In this document: in pieces, positions 11,483 through 21,679 of the stretch | Position numbering within the stretch: the first letter of the stretch is position 1 | How the letters are laid out: the number at the start of each line of letters is the position of its first letter | Source of the DNA: Thereva unica | Lineage: Eukaryota > Arthropoda > Insecta > Diptera > Therevidae | NCBI GenBank assembly: GCA_949987705.1 | Contig: OX465281.1 | Coordinates: forward strand, 177,582,516-177,646,515 | DNA length: 64,000 nucleotides | Reading direction: 5' to 3' | Position numbers and translations under genes: made by a program | Notes under the pieces: model-generated | What the model was told of the DNA's origin: nothing | The model's database searches: none | Seen by the model: the letters and a program-made list of their open reading frames with translations, nothing else

Positions 11483-11596
11483 ATGGGTGAATTTAAAATC
11501 TCAACACTGTCGCAACACTTTAGACTTCAGCAATCAAAAGTCTGTAGTAGAATTCTGCAGTGCTGCGGCATTGTTGAGTTTTTAAATTCACCCCAT
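11483..11596. mobile_element. small foldback element (MITE), about 114 bp
   Basis: Left end ATGGGTGAATTTAAAATCTC and right end (inverted) ATGGGGTGAATTTAAAAACT form imperfect terminal inverted repeats of about 40 bases, followed inward by CAACACTGTCGCAACAC and its inverted partner. Non-coding; likely a non-autonomous DNA element. Flanking TA could be the target duplication. Confidence 0.75.
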
Positions 11597-12446
11597 AATG
11601 TATAATATTGTTACTTTAGTGCGTAACTTTGTTCTACCATATTTTGTACTTTTGACTCCTCTATAAGAGCTTGTTTCTTCATAATTCAATCAATTGCTTC
11701 TTCCAGCTTGGCGAGTATTAGGCTTTGTAATGAGAGTTTCAGCTTGCCCCTCTCTCCTATATACTGGAATTTCACTACAATCAGACTTGAAAGGAAATCC
11801 CAAATAGACATTACCTCTTACTTGAGTGTGAGCGCCCCTAACAAGGACGGAGGTACCGCAACTAAAAGGCTATGGAGGGTCCTGAAATTGAACCACCAGG
11901 CAAGAGGAATCGGGGATACGAAATCAGTACTCGATTCTCTACTCATATGAGTATTTGGCTTTCGATTCTATTCATATCAGTTCTCGACACTTTTGACGAA
12001 GTACTTTTACTCATATGATTACTTACGAGTATATAGTAGAATCGAGTACTAAGTACAATTTGAATTCAAGTCAGAATTCAAGCAACACTGCAAGTTTATC
12101 TCAGTCGTAAGTATTTTCCACACAAACGGTGGAAACGTGGAATTCACGTTCGTGCAATAAGAAGAAAAGCATACAAATGCAACAATGCAGTGCAACAAAA
12201 GTATTCCAATTAGTGTTCCGGTGCGTTTGGTATGTAAACGGGCCTTTACAGGTTTGCATTTATATCCCATGTAAGCAACGTAAGTATTTGCCGCATGTCC
12301 CACCCAGAAACCGAATAATGCCAAAGTAAGGAATTGCAAATGTACCCAAATTTTTGTTCCATGTACCGTCAGGTATTCTATCGTGACAACCCGAGTACAA
12401 ATAAAATATGACCTTACAACGAAACACCAAAAGTGCTTAGATATAG
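11597..12446. other. no gene seen; TACTCATATGAGTA-rich patch
   Basis: Bases 11,920-12,055 repeat variants of TACTCATATGAGTA and CGATTCTACTC, giving local palindromes. On minus, from about 12,245, a GGCCCGTTTACATACC word resembles the end of a Harbinger-type MITE, but the partner end was not found. Confidence 0.4.
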
Positions 12447-12546
12447 TTCACGGCCATGTGAAAGGCATTAGAAAGCTCGTTGCAGGAGAGTACGGCCGCA
12501 CACCACACACGAACACACATACCGACGGGTATACGTTTGTATAAAA
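12447..12546 (-). repeat. dispersed repeat, shared inverted with 45,262-45,362
   Basis: Shares GGCCATATGAA/GGCCATGTGAA, GGCATTAGAAAGCTCGTTGC and ATACGTTTGTATA with the stretch just left of the long-arm element at 45.36 kb, in opposite orientation. Function unknown. Confidence 0.6.
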
Positions 12547-13216
12547 TCCCAGTAGGACCGGTAAGCTTACAGAAGTACTGAAATCAGCACTTACTGGTAA
12601 GGGGAAGTCCTTACCACACCCCTTACATAAGTGCTTATTTTTATAAACGATGTCATAGGAGGTAAGGCTTTACTTTAGTACTTACCTTAGAGTACTTATA
12701 GAACTGCTCATCTGTAAGGGGTATAGTAAGGCAGCAAATGGAACATTGCAAAAAGAAATATTCATGGGCGCCTGTGGATATGTGATCCGGTATCGATGCT
12801 TTTATTTTGTTCATCTTTTACAAATGCCTTTTTTTTCCAAGCCCGAGAGTTGCTTTACCTAAGCAGTCCCCCAACTAAATTCTCCACTTCTCCAAAGCTG
12901 CTTGTCCTCCGTATCGAATGAGAGCCGGGCTATTGAGTATGCTAATGTCGCATTTTATGTCGACGAATAGTTATAATTGCCCGTTTTCTTTTTTTCTATA
13001 AAATTTATGAAAACTCCAGGAAAGCTCCCTTTAGTCATCGGGCAGATTCTCACTTGTTTGGGTCTAATTCTGGACTACACCTTACCATCTGCCTTCTCTT
13101 GTAATGGGGTTTGTAAGGGCTCATCTAGCACCAAGAAAATAAGGGGTACCCCTTACCAGATGAGTACTTATTTCAGTGCTCCATCGGTAAGGCCTTCCTA
13201 GAATTCCTACTGGGAT
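12546..13216. mobile_element. non-autonomous TIR element, about 670 bp
   Basis: The ends ATCCCAGTAGGACCGGTAAG and, inverted, ATCCCAGTAGGAATTCTAGG are followed on both sides by similar subterminal sequence (CTGAAATxAGxACT, then CTGGTAAGGGG). The word GGTAAGGGG or its complement recurs through the interior. No coding sequence. The superfamily is undecided because the target duplication is not clear. Confidence 0.75.
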
Positions 13217-13710
13217 GCAATTAAAAAAATCTTTTTAGCTTTTATCTATATAGAGATATTTTCACATACATTCAATTAAGTTACTCTATAATAAATATAA
13301 TCTTGTAGGATAAATCGAAAGGGACATTCATTGTACATAACGAAAATGTTCAAGTCCTCAAAAACCAAATTCAACAATACATTTGGTGCAGATGCTTTTT
13401 TAGCTCAAATTTGGCCTTGGAGTGCCCGTGTGCACAGCTTAGTTCTTGGTCATTTAAATCTTTTGGTCAAGTTGGCCGTCGTTAGGCCGTATGTGCTCCC
13501 ATGAAAAATGGGTAAAAGTTCTACGACCGTCATATCCCCCTTAAAAAGCCAAGAGGTTGTGATTCGCACGCTATAAGCCCATTTTTTATTTTTGCTCGGG
13601 AGATCAGTTATACGGCTACTTCTGCAAGGGTTCAAATTGAAAATCATTTTTGGTCCTTCGTTTTTTTACTGTATTTGAAAATTGGAAATTGGGTAAAACG
13701 AAGATTATTG
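13217..13710. other. gap with one dispersed repeat (13,441-13,602)
   Basis: The part 13,441-13,602 (from GGTCATTTAAATCTTTTGGT to AAGCCCATTTTTTATTT) reappears inverted at 44,363-44,515. Both copies carry CCCCCTTAAAAAGCC. The rest is unassigned. Confidence 0.6.
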
Positions 13711-13713
13711 ATA

Positions 13714-13941
13714 GGCCCCTGTGCTGAAAGTTGAGTCGTAACGATACGAGAAGTCGTTTGAATTGAAGAGAGTGATGTTTATAGCCGAATCATGACTTTC
13801 AGTACAAGAGCCTCAACTCAACTTTCGTTCCACTCTAGGTCCCTGTAGTTATAGTGAAAGGCGTAAATCTACTGAAAGGTCGATTTCTTCAACTCAAACG
13901 ACTTGTCGTGTCGTGGCGACTCGACTTTCAGCACAGGAGCC
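13714..13941. mobile_element. Harbinger-like MITE, 228 bp
   Basis: Terminal inverted repeats of about 65 bases start GGCCCCTGTGCTGAAAGT on the left and GGCTCCTGTGCTGAAAGT (inverted) on the right. The flanks are ATA on both sides (13,711-13,713 and 13,942-13,944), a 3-bp duplication. GGC-type ends with 3-bp duplications fit PIF/Harbinger. No coding sequence. Confidence 0.75.
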
Positions 13942-14029
13942 ATAGTATTTGAGAGGCTGAATATTTGAAATTTGTCAAGTTGTGTCATTCTTAAGTTTCC
14001 GATTGACAGTGAAGTGAGAATAAATTACC

Positions 14030-14449
14030 AATTATACTGGACGCAAAAGAACGCAAGGGACCGGATTGAAATTTCAAAATGAGTTTCATTACAGAGAAAT
14101 TGTATTGGAGTGGTTATTCTGGACGCAACGCAACGGAACGGACCGGATTAAAGTTTCAAAACTTTGGAACTTGAAGGAAACGACGATTTGAAGTGTCAAA
14201 AGCTGCTGATTTTGTCATTTATTATTTAGTCCAAAATGTTTTTAGAATTTGTTAAAAAATTAATAATTGAAGTGGAAGATAATGAAATTTTATATAATAA
14301 AAAATTGCACTGGTATAAAAATGTTAAGCACAATTCCAAAATTTGGCACAATCCCGAAAAAAGTAACATTGGCATACCTTCGTTTCCGTCAGTATAACGA
14401 GCTAAATTCCATTCCGTTGACTCTTCACTCGGTTGCGTCCAGTATAATT
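14030..14449 (+). mobile_element. TIR element carrying a MADF exon, 420 bp
   Basis: Ends AATTATACTGGACGCAA and TTGCGTCCAGTATAATT are inverted copies. The left end is internally repeated: a second GGTTATTCTGGACGCAACGC lies about 85 bases in. The element holds a short reading frame with a MADF signature, so it is probably a deletion derivative of a Harbinger-type element. Confidence 0.7.
14236..14397 (+). pseudogene. MADF-domain N-terminal fragment
   Basis: A 53-codon frame from ATG at 14,236. It reads FVKKLIIEVEDNEILYN, then WYKNVKHNSKIW, the start of a MADF (Myb/SANT-like) DNA-binding fold: conserved acidic and LY residues followed by YKN and an aromatic W. MADF proteins are the second gene of many PIF/Harbinger elements and help the transposase bind DNA. 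The frame ends before the domain is complete, either truncated or as a first exon. Confidence 0.55.
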
Positions 14450-15067
14450 GAGGCTTAAGCACACTGGAAAGTGACGTGGTTTTTACTTAAAGGCGAATAT
14501 ATGTATTCGGTAAACATTATAGTAAGTATTATATTAATGTCATAGATCTATCAAAATTTGTGAAATTATATTGCTAAATATGTACAAAAATATACTTACT
14601 AAGAAAGTGCGTTTAGTACAGAAAAAGTACTCGAGCAAATGTTAAGTTTTATTTATTTTAAACTTCATTTCTTTCTGAGTCTGATTCCCCAAATACATCC
14701 TCGTCTTTTGCTCATTGGTTTGCACAATGAAGATCCAGGGAAGTGATAGTCAGGAAGTGATATTTTAAATGATTTTGTCCCAAATTCATAATAATGTTGT
14801 ATTTTATTACAAATATATTATCCACCAATTATTCGTCTAATTGAAGTAAATACGTACATATTCGTTGAAATTTAACAACATAAGACCATATGAGTGAAAG
14901 TTTGACTGACCCGTACGCCAAAATCTCCACTAAACGCACTCCCACGACTAATCGCTCATAAACTACAAAACGTGACCTATGCTGATTTCTCCTCTTTCTT
15001 TCAATCACTACAGTGGCAATTTGTGGGTGATTTTAACGAACTTTTAGATGACAGGGAGAACGCGGCC
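14450..15067. other. no gene seen
   Basis: AT-rich sequence between the MADF element and the large palindrome. No repeats shared with the rest of the window were noticed. Confidence 0.4.
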
Positions 15068-15351
15068 TTATTCAAAACAGTTGTGTATTTCAAAAATATT
15101 GTGAGACCTATATGTAAACTATAATAAGATTAGACATTTGATGTCTCCTGTGGTCCATTTGAAATTATTATTATCCAAATCTGAAATTATTATTATAATT
15201 AGAAATACTTTTAAAAATGATAACAAATAAATAATTGCCAAGGGCCATGGCTGCCGTTTTCTTCCCAAATGAGACAATTATCACAGTAGTATATTTATAT
15301 TATGTTATATTACAAGTAAAGTTAATTCCCTTTATTCTAAAAGTGTTCCAC

Positions 15352-15437
15352 CTCAAGAGGTAGTTTAAAAACAATACATTCCGAATATTCGGAATGTATT
15401 CCGAATATTCGGAATGTATTCTTTTTAAACTACCTCG
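15352..15437. repeat. near-perfect hairpin, about 80 bp
   Basis: AGGTAGTTTAAAAA at the left and TTTTTAAACTACCT at the right flank tandem copies of ATTCCGAATATTCGGAAT, which is itself palindromic. The hairpin is present only on the left side of the enclosing inverted repeat, so it inserted after that formed. Confidence 0.85.
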
Positions 15438-15439
15438 TG

Positions 15440-16004
15440 AAGCCTAGTATGGAGTTCGAACGGAATTCCGTTCCCCACATAAAATACACGTAAAAAGATG
15501 CCCGGAATTCCGTTCACCCGATTTTTCCGTGTACTTTTTGTTTTGGGAGTACGGACTTCGAAGGGAATTCTGTACTTGTGAAACTTTCTGAAAGATGGCT
15601 CTGCAAGGGAAATTGGAGACTTTTTTCCGTTCACGTTGGACGGAATAAATAGCTAGACAATTATTCCGTTGTTGTGCTGTTGGTAATTTTGACAGAACGA
15701 CAAAAAAATCACCTTTTGCCGTTCTGATTTTTGAAATTTATTAAATTTTCTGTTAATTCCTTTTTTTTAAATTCTGCCTTTCATTAAATTCATAATAATA
15801 ATTGCGGTTTAAATAAATGTAATTACTCTTATTGAATGTTTTTTATTTTTTGTTTGCAACCACCGCATACGTAGCCCTTAATAAATACGTAAGAGTCAAC
15901 TTTATACTTTTTCTCCACAATATTTTCTACACGAATTTTTCCGTGTAGAATTAAATTGCAAAAATGCTAAACGGAATTCCGTTTGAACTCCATACTAGGC
16001 TTGA
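15440..16004. mobile_element. TIR element family C, copy 1
   Basis: Ends AAGCCTAGTATGGAGTTC and GAACTCCATACTAGGCTT. Subterminal CGGAATTCCG words recur inside. Two further copies in inverted orientation are at 21.27-23.52 kb, so this is a family, not a chance palindrome. Non-coding. Confidence 0.8.
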
Positions 16005-16410
16005 GGTGGAACACTTTTAGAATAAAGGGAATTAACTTTACTTGTAATATAACATAATATAAATATTAGGGTGGCCCTCTCTTGTATGGAGAGAAAAAAA
16101 ATTGCTAAGATTCTAAGTCTCACCCCCTAGAAATATGCGAATAGGCAAAAAACTAAGAAATTTAAAATTTTAGGCAAATCGGAAAAGATTTAGAGGTCGC
16201 TCATGGCGAACGAAATCTTAAAAAATGATGATTTTTTACCTTTTTTCACTTTGTTCAACCCTTATTACCATTTTATCAGCCCTAAAAGGGTCAATTAATA
16301 TTTTTTACCCATTCTACAGATTATTACCTTTCTAAAATGATCAAAATCATAAAGATCAGTTTACAAATAATAAAGCTATGAAATAAAAAGCACAGTCTTT
16401 ATAAGGAAAA

Positions 16411-17159
16411 CTAGTGGGATGTTGTGCCTAGAGACTAGCCACTAATTACGCTTTTTCATGGTATTCTTTCTGTTGAATAACACTTCAGATTGGATGACAA
16501 TATATTAAGTGGAGATTGATCCGCACTCACTTCCAAGCCGCCAGATCTGGGAATCGAGGCCAATAATTCGAATGTGTCAAATTGAAAAAAAAAAAAAAAG
16601 CACATCACACATGTAAACACTCTAGAAAACGAATCTAAACATTTTTCTTTGGATTGGAGGAAAATCTAATGTGGTGCACTTTGCACAACAGAATTAGGTG
16701 TATTATTTTACTTAAACATACATGTATTATTGTTAAAAATTCGGCTTACGCACCCTAGTTTGGCCATGGAGATTCATAAGTATCACACTGACCAACGCTA
16801 TATATAATTAATCTTGAAAAGTTTTTGTTAAAGGCTTATGTAGGTTATAAGTTGTGAGACTGCGTAATCTAAAACTTAACAAAGTATTTAACAAACACTA
16901 CAATATAATCATCATAGCTTAAAAAAAAGGAAATCAAATGTAAACAATAAAATTCTTTGATTCTTCACACACGTCATGGTATATTTCTTTATTCAATATA
17001 AACAATAGTTTTTGAGCTGCAAATAAAAACTATATGCCATAATTTCGTTATCATCGGTTTTTGCTCTGGAAGCAAATTTAGAGACGTATTCATGTCAAAA
17101 ACTTGTTTCATATGAAACAAAATCCCCGAAGGAAATTAAAAAAAATTATTATGACGAAA
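16411..17159. other. no gene seen inside palindrome interior
   Basis: Unassigned AT-rich DNA with an A15 run at 16,585-16,600. No coding sequence. Confidence 0.4.
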
Positions 17160-17225
17160 AAAAAAGCACCGCGAGCCGAAGGATCGAACTCGCAGCCCCA
17201 CGGACGAGGGAGTTTCCCTAGACCT
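17160..17225 (-). repeat. tRNA-derived Pol III promoter-like sequence
   Basis: On minus it reads GGTCTAGGGA (A-box-like) then GCTGCGAGTTCGATCC (B-box) and ends in a run of nine T, a Pol III terminator. It does not fold into a full tRNA. A similar head lies at 52,940-53,010 beside the same downstream repeat, so the two belong to one composite SINE-like family. Confidence 0.5.
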
Positions 17226-17760
17226 TTATAGTCCATGGAAATGGTACTTTAACATTGCAAAAATGCAGGACAAGGTTTTATTTTTGGGATGTGTAGGGGG
17301 GGTCAGGGTGAGCTTAAGTTTGAGGATTTTCGGGATTCTAACCCCCCCCCCCCCATTTGGCCACCATCTTGGAAAACGTATGCAAATGGGTTTTCCACTA
17401 TATCTCCGAAACGGCACATCTTACCGGAAATTTGCAAGGACACTTTTTGTTTAGAATTAAATAATCTACAATTTATTACTTCGAAATTTTGTGGTAAAAT
17501 GAATAATTAAGAAGTTATAAGCCTTAGAACACAAAAATTAGTCACAATATTTTCTTTAAAGGCTCTTTTTTGTTGTTTAAATATACTTCTGGTTGAAATT
17601 TCCAGACCATTTTCTCAGTTTTTGGTCTTTTGACCAAGAGCTACATTTTGAGATATTTCCCAAGTCTGTATCTGCAGTACTTTCAGAGATGAAAGTAGGC
17701 TTCAGACGGACAGACGGACAGAGCCTCTGTATAAGCTTTTTTTTTTTTGAAAAAGCTAAA
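17226..17760. repeat. dispersed repeat family B, copy 1
   Basis: The part 17,235-17,560 matches 58,545-58,800 (CATTGCAAAAATxCAGGACAAGG, TAAGAAGTTATAAGCC). The part 17,555-17,750 matches 53,025-53,230 (AGAGCTACATTTTGAGATAT, GACAGAGCCTCTGTATAAGC). Copy 1 is the only one holding both halves. A C13 run lies at 17,342-17,354. Non-coding. Confidence 0.8.
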
Positions 17761-18487
17761 AATCAGTTCAAAGAGAAATTGCACTAGGGCCCACTAATTA
17801 CCGCAGCCTTCGCATTGTGCTTTTCTGTTAATCTTTGATCGTGCATAGGTACGTGTACGACCAGTAATCCTCACTTAGCAAACAATCTACACGGGACTCT
17901 ATAACATCCAAAGCGTGTTTTTTTTATCATATTTTATAATATTTAACAATAATATCAGTTGAAACAACAATATAAATTTACGAAAGCTAATTTAACATAG
18001 TTAACTTATTCAACGTAAATTTACCAGTTCAAATCGGGTTATTACGTTTTTGTACGATGAATATTATAGCTAATAAAAGGCATAAACTGTACTTCAATAG
18101 TTTAATATACAAAATACAAACAAAATTATTAAAATTGAAATTACTCAGGCAGTAGTTGCTTTAATAGCGCTTTTTTTTTGTAATCAATTAGAATTTGTAA
18201 TAAGTTTTGTTTATTGTGTTCGTCTTTACTCAATACTTTATTATATTCTTCGAATAACTACACACTTCTTTCAGCTGTGTCGTTAACAGTTCTTAATTCA
18301 TGAAGAAGGGTGAATGCTTGATTATAATTAATATTATAACTCCATTTATCTGGTGGGAGATATAGGAAGTCCGTTGAAATGTTAAACCGTTGAAAAAAAT
18401 CGAATGTGTTCATCGTAGTGATTGAGTATTTTACGGGTTTCTTATAAATTCCTGAATTTCTTGAAGTTTTAATGGAATACGTTTAAC

Positions 18488-19500
18488 TTATTCCCTAGAT
18501 ATTTTATCTGGCTCAACATCATTATCTGCATAGACATCATGATCTTCCTTTTTTTCATCAGTGATAATAAAATGCTTTAATCTGTTACCCATTTTATGTT
18601 TGATTTCCAATGGAATATTTTCATCGAAAAATGCTACACCAACGTTTTCGTCTGCTAAATACCACAAATGGTTACTCATTTTCTTAATAGCAATTTGTGA
18701 AAATTAACATTTCGATATTCCTACATATTTTGGAAGAAGCAATAGTCCTGGTATGCTGCTTCTGGCGCTATGGGACATTTAAACCAAGCCCTCACGTAAA
18801 AGCGAATGATAAAAGCACAAACATTAGCTTTTTCTTCTCCTCTTCTAAAACAGTTAATTTAAACTCATCTCTGAATTAATATATTTTTATACAATATATT
18901 GCTTTTGAGATCCAACGAGCATGATGCATTGGACCTGGAGAACGAAATTTGACTATTAGAGCATGAGCCCGAAGCAAGTGTGGTTAACTCTAATAATTAT
19001 GGATTGTCATCTCCGCAAATTGGTTTCTTTAATTGTTCGTTGCAAAAATCTGTGAACTCATCTTTCAATTAGAATTTCTTTCAATTTGGCATTTTCTAGC
19101 AATGTTTTATACTCAGTTTTGCTTATGTCGTTCCAATATAATTCCAATCTCTTGAATAAAGGAACACCTTTACCATAGGTACCAGGAAATTCTATTTCAA
19201 ACACACCTCGCAGGACTAGTTCATAAATATGATGGCGACATGGTAAATACAGTAAAGATTTTACAATTTTTGTTCTAATAACGTGCACGCTCCATTTAGT
19301 TTTCCAGTATTTGACCCAGTGATATCAAAACAAAAAGCAACAATATTTTCATCCACATTCCAATCTATTAATAATTCATAAATAGCATAAGCTATTTCTA
19401 TTCCTGTTGAAAATGATAATTTTGGAACACCAAGTAATTGCTCACCATTTATATCACTAACGTAAAAAGGTAGGTAACCTATCCACTTCAACTTTTCCTG
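18488..19500 (-). pseudogene. decayed transposase of the inner transposon
   Basis: In order on minus: SDCAHITGK, IGYLPFYVSDINGEQLLGV, then FCFDITGSNTGKLNGACTLL (19.4-19.27 kb), LPCRHHIYELVLRGVFE (19.25 kb), FRSPGPMHHARWISKAIY (about 18.93 kb) and HLWYLADENVGVAFFD (18.67 kb). This set of motifs is shared by a group of transposase-like proteins common as uncharacterised genes in arthropods and cnidarians. The first acidic motif (FDITGSNTG) and the CRHH motif are preserved. The frame is broken by several shifts and stops, and the N-terminal half is missing beyond the MITE at 19.5 kb. I do not assign a superfamily. Confidence 0.65.
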
Positions 19501-19525
19501 TTATATGAGCGCAGTCAGAACTAAT

Positions 19526-19732
19526 GAAAATGCATCTGTCAAACATCATTCGCTTTGGCTGCATTCGAAAATTAGCCAGCTACGCAGAATAAGCAGAATC
19601 GCAGTATCGGCTGCAGGGCATATATTCCCGGCTGCAGCGGCTTGATTTTTGGAATGATGTGCTGCCAATTCTGAGCAGCTGGTAAATTTTCGAATGCAGT
19701 CAAAGCGAATGATGTTTGACAGATGCATTTTC
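19526..19732. mobile_element. MITE, 207 bp, with about 56-bp inverted ends
   Basis: Left GAAAATGCATCTGTCAAACA and right inverted partner are perfect over long stretches and continue through ATTCGCTTTG and CATTCGAAAATT. It sits at the N-terminal side of the transposase remnant and separates it from upstream sequence. Near-perfect ends suggest a recent insertion. Confidence 0.85.
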
Positions 19733-20844
19733 AAACTTCATAAATTTTTAAAACATTTACCATTTATGTTAAACAATATTATGTAATAACAGCTACACAA
19801 AAGTTTTATTGCTGTTTAAAATGATATTATTGTTAAATACATACATATGTATATGAAAAATAATGAAAACACGTTTTTTTCATAACACGGATGGATGGAA
19901 TAGACTCCCGTGTAGTATATTTGTTGAGTGAGGATCACTGATCGTACACGTAACTTTGCAGAGTCAAAGATGAACAGAAAAGCACACCGCTTTATGCGAA
20001 GGTTGCGGTGATTAGTGGACCCTAGTACAGTTTCTCTTTGAACTGATAGTTTTTTTTTTTATTTCCTTATAAAGACTTCACTGTGCTTTTTATTTCATAG
20101 CTTTATTATTTGTAAACTGAGCTTTATGATTTTGATCATTTTAGAAAGGTAATAATCTGTAGAATGGATAAAAAATATTAATTGACCCTTTCAGGGCTGA
20201 TAAAATGGTAATTAGGGTCGAACAAAGTGAAAAAAGGTAAAAAATCATCATTTTTTAAGACTTCGTTCGCCATGAGCGACCTCTAAATCTTTTCCGATTT
20301 GCCTAAAATTTTAAATTTCTTAGTTTTTTGCCTATTCGCATATTTCTAGGGGGTGAGACCCAAAATTGAAGCACTTTTGCAAATAAGGGCCACCCTAATA
20401 AATATACTACTGTCAAAATTGTGTCATTTGGCAAGAAAGCGGCAGCCATGGCCGTTGGTAATTATTTATTTGTTATCATTTTTAAAAGTATTTCTAATTA
20501 TAATAATAATTTCAGATTTGGATAATAATAATTTCAAATGGACCCCAGGAGACATCAAATGTCTAATCTTATGTATTACAGTTTACATATAGGTCCCACA
20601 ATATTTTTAAAATACACAACTCTTTTGAATAAATCACAATTTTTCTTCAGTTCGTTTACTGTCATTCCCGGTGCGTTTCTTTTTTCATTCTATTCCGAAT
20701 ATTCCATCAAGTATTCGTTTTATTCTATTCCTTCTATGGAATGAGTAAAGAAACACACCCTCGGACTGTAATTTCGGTTAAGTGACATCTGTTGCAAAAC
20801 TGGGAACTAATTTTTATAATAAATTTCCCCTCCTTTCTCATTAG

Positions 20845-21257
20845 CCGCGTTCCATTGGGAGATTTTTTCTACTCCCGAGTACATGGCCAATGTAACGCGA
20901 TTTTTAACATAAGAAGTAAACACGGGTATAATAAAACAATTTATTTTATCTTACCGTATTATATCTATCAATTTTATCCACTTTATAATTTTTTAAATTC
21001 CACGGTTATTTATTTTATTCACTTTAAACTGTTACTTGTTTTCTTTACTTTAAAAATGCACCTTATAATAATTAATCTGACAGTTTATTTTACTGAAAAA
21101 ACAAAAAGCCATCTACTTTTAAGTAGCTAAAGCTTGAAAACCTGGCGGAAATTTTATGCGTTTCTACTAGGAGTGAAATCCCCCAAAACAAGAGCAGGGG
21201 TAGTTGGAGGTCCTCGGGAGTACTCCGGAGTAGCAAATATCGCCCAATGGAACGCAC
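20845..21257. mobile_element. TIR element family D, copy 1, about 410 bp
   Basis: Ends CGCGTTCCATTGGGAGAT and ATCGCCCAATGGAACGCAC. The left end also contains an inner inverted CCAATGTAACGCG, giving a terminal hairpin. The right part (GGAGGTCCTCGGGAGTACTC) is nearly identical to that of copy 2. Confidence 0.8.
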
Positions 21258-21265
21258 GTATTCTT

Positions 21266-21611
21266 GAAGCCTAGTATGGAGTTCGAACGGAATTCTCGGT
21301 TTTGCATTTCTGCAATTTGATTCTACACGGAAAAATTCGTGTAGAAAATATTGTGGAGAAAAAGTATAAAGCTGACTCTTATGTATTTATTAAGTGGTAC
21401 GTATGCGGTGGTTGCAAATAAAAAATAAAAAACATTCAATAACAGCAATTACATTTATTTAAACCGCAATTATTATTATAAATTTAATGAAAGTCAGAAT
21501 TTAAAAAAAGGAAAAACAGAAAATATAATAAATTTCAAAAATCAAAACGGCAAAAGGTGATTTTCTGTCGTTCTGTCAAACTTACCTATAGTACAACAAC
21601 GGAATAATAAC
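21266..21611 (-). mobile_element. family C, copy 2, left part
   Basis: AAGCCTAGTATGGAGTTCGA begins a copy of the 15.44-16.00 kb family in inverted orientation. It breaks at about 21,611, where family D copy 2 inserted, and resumes at 23,267 (TAGATTCCGTTCCAACGTGA). The word ATAAT beside both breakpoints may be the target duplication. Confidence 0.75.
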
Positions 21612-21679
21612 GTGGGTTCCATTGGGAGAACTTTTCTTCTCCCGAGTACATAGCCAATGGAACGCGATTTTTGATAGAG

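Larger units (their letters stand above)
15298..16065. mobile_element. 768-bp inverted-repeat insert in the left palindrome arm
   Basis: Compared with the uninterrupted right arm, about 768 bases are extra. The insert has near-perfect inverted ends of about 60 bases (TATTATGTTATATTACAAG ... GTTCCACCTC). It encloses two further inverted-repeat structures. Confidence 0.8.
17761..20045 (-). mobile_element. 2.3-kb DNA transposon with decayed transposase
   Basis: The ends are inverted copies: CAGTTCAAAGAGAAATTGCA, then CTAGGGCCCACTAATTACCG at 17,785 on the left, and their inverted partners at 20,028-20,045. The interior holds transposase pieces on minus and a small MITE. The superfamily is not certain; a CAGTTC end would suit hAT, but no 8-bp duplication is visible. 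Confidence 0.7.
15068..20632. mobile_element. 5.6-kb palindrome with about 570-bp inverted arms
   Basis: The left arm (15,068-15,297 plus 16,066-16,410) and the right arm (20,062-20,632) are close inverted copies: both hold GGCCATGGCTGCCG, CCCCCTAGAAATATGCGAAT and TTTATAAGGAAA in matching order. The left arm is split by a 768-bp insert. The interior (16,411-20,061) holds a tRNA-like repeat and a decayed transposase element. Arms of this length suggest a foldback or long-TIR DNA element; neither arm is coding. Confidence 0.85.

Noticed and set aside
12049..12339. 96-residue minus frame with a hydrophobic start, as a secreted protein
   Set aside because: Overlaps a Harbinger-like end sequence (GGCCCGTTTACA) and has no supporting context; likely chance.
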